A stretch of 64,000 bases of DNA, taken from NCBI GenBank assembly GCA_015350385.1, contig WNKI01000004.1, positions 3,037,369 through 3,101,368 of the forward strand. The letters are read 5' to 3'. The stretch comes from Aculops lycopersici (Eukaryota; Arthropoda; Arachnida; Trombidiformes; Eriophyidae). Both the position numbers and the translations under genes were made by a program. This document shows positions 55,201 to 64,000 of the stretch, piece by piece (position 1 is the first letter of the stretch; the number at the start of each line of letters is the position of its first letter). The notes beneath the pieces are model-generated. The model saw nothing but the letters and a program-made list of their open reading frames with translations. It did not search any database and was not told the DNA's origin.

Positions 55201-56281
55201 TTCGTGCAAACAAAATTCCCTGACGCACTCGGCTATTGGTTACACAAGGTCCCTTTTGCTCCTGCAACTGACGAGACTGCGCCGCGCTATTGATACTCCT
55301 CAAAACTAAGGTGGCTTGCGAGACTTTGCTTGGCCTCTGGGGGTGCGATATAAGTTGTGGTAATGGCTGAGCGATTGTCTGTCGTTGTTGAGCAAAGATT
55401 GTGTGCGAGACAGGTGAACTTGAAGCAGGGTTAACCTTTAGGCTACGCGCTGGCCCCTCGACAGTCACTTGTTGATTATGAGCCACCTGATTCGCGTGAT
55501 CTTGGCGCAAAGTTTTCTGTTGTTCGCGCTGAGACAACTCTGTCGTGTTGTCGGCTGAGTTTTGATTGAGTCGAGTTAAACTTTGGTATTGATGGCGGTG
55601 GTTTGGTTGTTTTTGTAATTGTGATGGTTGTTGCTGGTGTTGTTGTGGATTATGATTAAGGTGAGCTAATCTTTTTGTTTGTGGCTTAGCATTGCTATTG
55701 TACACTGCCAAGCTTGCCGTTGAGCTGCTGAGCCGCTGGCTGGATGCGCTGAGTCTTGAGGTCTCTTGCAGTCTTGACGTTGTGTTTGCGGTTGAGGTGG
55801 GGGCTGCTGCTGTTACGTTTGTTAAGGCAACCACTTGTGGCCTGGCCAATAATCGCACCTCTTCGCTGGTCTTGTTGATGCTCGTAGTGGTGCTCTTTGT
55901 TTTGATGATTGGAGTTTGCGCTTGGCGCTGCTGCTGCCTCTTGACTCGACTGGTATTTAGATTCCTCTCGCCGCTAGCTGGCGATCTGCTGCCCACACTT
56001 TGCCTATGATGCTGCTGAAGTCTGTGGCTCGTGCTTCTCGAAGCAATTCTGGCCGACGTTTGACTGAACGGTTGCGGTAATGTTACGTCAGCATTGGAAT
56101 TAGCGCCGCCATTGAGTCGCACAGTCGCCAATTTGCTGCCGGTCATCTGAGACGCCGCTGCCGCCGACGAGGGTGACAAAGTTTCAGAAGCTCTGGTTGT
56201 CGTCGCACTTGTTGGCGCATCCATTAGTTGGCAAGCCGGCATCGGCAGAGCCGATGGGAGCATCGCCGCGCTGGTGGCCAT
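52151..56281 (-). CDS. Drak: DRAK/STK17-family kinase with a very long N-terminal extension
   Basis: This is a 1376-codon single-exon frame. Residues about 1112-1376 are a complete Ser/Thr kinase domain of the death-associated-kinase group: ARGKFAQVKRC glycine loop, Lys1143 in FAAKC, HLDIKPQN with Asp1237 (HLD rather than HRD is characteristic), CDFGISR with Asp1258, GTPDYVAPE, and SHPWL at the end. DRAK-type kinases act in apoptosis and, in flies, myosin light-chain phosphorylation. The preceding 1,100 or so residues are Ser/Thr/Asn/Gln-rich with basic N-terminal and acidic central parts, and no domain I can name. The protein ends six residues after the kinase fold, so the usual C-terminal tail is missing. 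The first loop glycine is Ala1121. A strong acceptor one base before the ATG implies a 5' untranslated intron. Confidence 0.9.
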   Translation of the reverse strand: MATSAAMLPSALPMPACQLMDAPTSATTTRASETLSPSSAAAASQMTGSKLATVRLNGGANSNADVTLPQPFSQTSARIASRSTSHRLQQHHRQSVGSRSPASGERNLNTSRVKRQQQRQAQTPIIKTKSTTTSINKTSEEVRLLARPQVVALTNVTAAAPTSTANTTSRLQETSRLSASSQRLSSSTASLAVYNSNAKPQTKRLAHLNHNPQQHQQQPSQLQKQPNHRHQYQSLTRLNQNSADNTTELSQREQQKTLRQDHANQVAHNQQVTVEGPARSLKVNPASSSPVSHTIFAQQRQTIAQPLPQLISHPQRPSKVSQATLVLRSINSAAQSRQLQEQKGPCVTNSRVRQGILFARRHRQQFGSSPATKIGVTDSSSENSASVTATARATAITNTLATRATAQSLCLATNTAKKSQITSSTRLCSTNRRSTLAKATNKPPRTTVTTTPESNSKSIVKDNAMILPGSKLKSCNLNSSSLSLSLPIAVKRVRQNSPPQVEIDIRRNGVSVTSHQQPPYSRNQTSIGQTTATFSRNSHLSTRAANKVNGVSISSLVLTTQTPLPINESHTIKTKINNTKKISSKRLGSCDDSEGSTSSSSCYSSEFESSGGRNSRLVGARIASSAERIGNQRRRRSRSIDSCDSNLSRRSSTSVSSITSASSYSNINQGHNFERSRGLTRKLSTGSLSAGSTQAVARTTTTTAPIVANDNSSDGDSSSSNELRHAQAHEFRTSEQGDCAAVVAVAATAFDSERAGPTDEPSDNDNTSNNTLVVGEGKINTSNLARVNEIPITDNTLINLNHDRQSITTDKIGSNSDDIIIVDTTTTRESASETSGVVRESNQIANKLVDIEIECNAYDDNHVQPGDEIVTNALDYKGNNFNLDCCDTSLEQEEGEQESESKTIIVAASDTTNEQDKSISITEVEAKASNKVEKEEDNNEMISCRKDCCNKFDTTKLAVGQNIENQSNNNNNNMTVNRRRCSEITTGIINPIGLDKSVTKRRYSNSNVMQDDSSKSLSRSPPQDFPAAKKTSPALRSMKPTTTSPKLEPLGPSQANNIDNLYQNTIIGTSHNDEDQLKTQSHLPPQFETSKLEKSEQVFEDIQIITEPISDYYHIEARPFARGKFAQVKRCVSRETKECFAAKCIKKRRRLVDIRHEILLEIEALKLSCYTKHIVKLYQVFETQNEMILILEMAKGGELQRVLDDEETIDELNVKRMVRQILEGLVHLHDNEIAHLDIKPQNLLLTKSFPEGDIKLCDFGISRRISRDCEIREICGTPDYVAPEILRYDPISLATDMWSLGVLTYVLLSGYSPFGSENKQQTFCNITQATLDFPEEIFDKISKDAIDFMSKLIVREPENRLTSRQACSHPWLASAE

Positions 56282-56282
56282 T

Positions 56283-56392
56283 CTGACAGCTAATCAAAAA
56301 AAGAAATAACCGCCGCTACCAGCAGCGACAAGTCACCTTCGCCCAAATTGGCGGGGGTAAGTGTTTGTTTTGGTGGTTCTCACTTAGCTTAC
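56283..56392 (-). other. Probable 5' untranslated intron of the DRAK-like gene
   Basis: On the minus strand a donor GTAAGC (after CCG, 56387-56392) and an acceptor with the pyrimidine tract TTATTTCTTTTTTT ending CAG bound 110 bp. The acceptor leaves a single A before the ATG at 56281. The spacing is like that of the short calbindin introns. Confidence 0.55.
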
Positions 56393-56393
56393 C

Positions 56394-63914
<7,521 letters not shown>

Positions 63915-63962
63915 GACGAGAGAGAGAGAGAGACGAGAGAGTAGAGACGACGTAGACGTAGA

Positions 63963-64000
63963 GTACGTACGTACGTACGTACGTACGTACGTACGTACGT
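63963..64000. repeat. (GTAC)n tetranucleotide repeat at the window end
   Basis: A self-complementary tetramer array runs to the last base. Together with the adjacent GA array it may mark a sequence or assembly edge. Confidence 0.95.

Overview
The window is animal nuclear DNA, most likely from an arthropod. The gene set contains a Hunchback-type zinc-finger factor, a one-domain cuticle chitin-binding protein (CPAP1 type), a fly-type six-EF-hand calbindin, and Slik, DRAK, Sec62, sorting nexin 1/2, AF9/ENL and ETF-QO homologues. Nearly all of these are single long open frames (1436, 1376, 886, 621, 613, 482, 406 and 285 codons) with no interrupting intron, and simple-sequence DNA is abundant. 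That extreme intron poverty fits an intron-reduced mite (eriophyoid-like) lineage, but the species assignment is inference.

Layout. 1-4059: non-coding, with a 189-N gap inside a TC tract and a compound hexamer repeat. 4060-8370 (+): large secreted CPAP1-like chitin-binding protein. 8371-25719: 17.3 kb without a recognisable gene, rich in microsatellites, small inverted repeats and recurring short words (CCGGAAGTGG, AAGTGGCGCT, CACCTGTT). This is plausibly the regulatory domain of hunchback. 25720-56281 is a gene-dense island: hunchback (+), ETF-QO (-), Sec62 (+), a small secreted orphan (+), sorting nexin 1/2 (+), AF9/ENL YEATS protein (-), Slik/SLK/LOK kinase (+), calbindin-32 (-, seven exons over 8.3 kb), a Leu/Arg-rich membrane or secreted orphan (-), a Ty3/gypsy integrase relic (-), a secreted orphan (+), and a DRAK-family kinase (-). 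56394-64000 is again gene-poor and ends in (GA)n and (GTAC)n tracts.

Genes in the island alternate in orientation. ETF-QO/Sec62 and YEATS/Slik are divergent pairs sharing about 0.8 kb of upstream DNA. hb/ETF-QO, sorting nexin/YEATS, Slik/calbindin and secreted orphan/DRAK are convergent pairs, and in several of these the poly(A) signals sit so close that transcript ends probably abut or overlap. The genes are otherwise functionally unrelated (development, mitochondrial electron transfer, ER translocation, retromer sorting, transcription elongation, kinase signalling, calcium buffering). I see no operon-like pathway.

Most unusual items: a Hunchback with the four central fingers and the conserved motif after them but no C-terminal finger pair; a DRAK-like kinase domain at the extreme C-terminus behind about 1,100 low-complexity residues; a tandem duplication of the DRAK 3' end with one copy decayed; an orphan protein with Arg residues spaced mainly by seven in a continuous hydrophobic stretch; and an orphan secreted protein whose stop codon lies inside a consensus splice donor.
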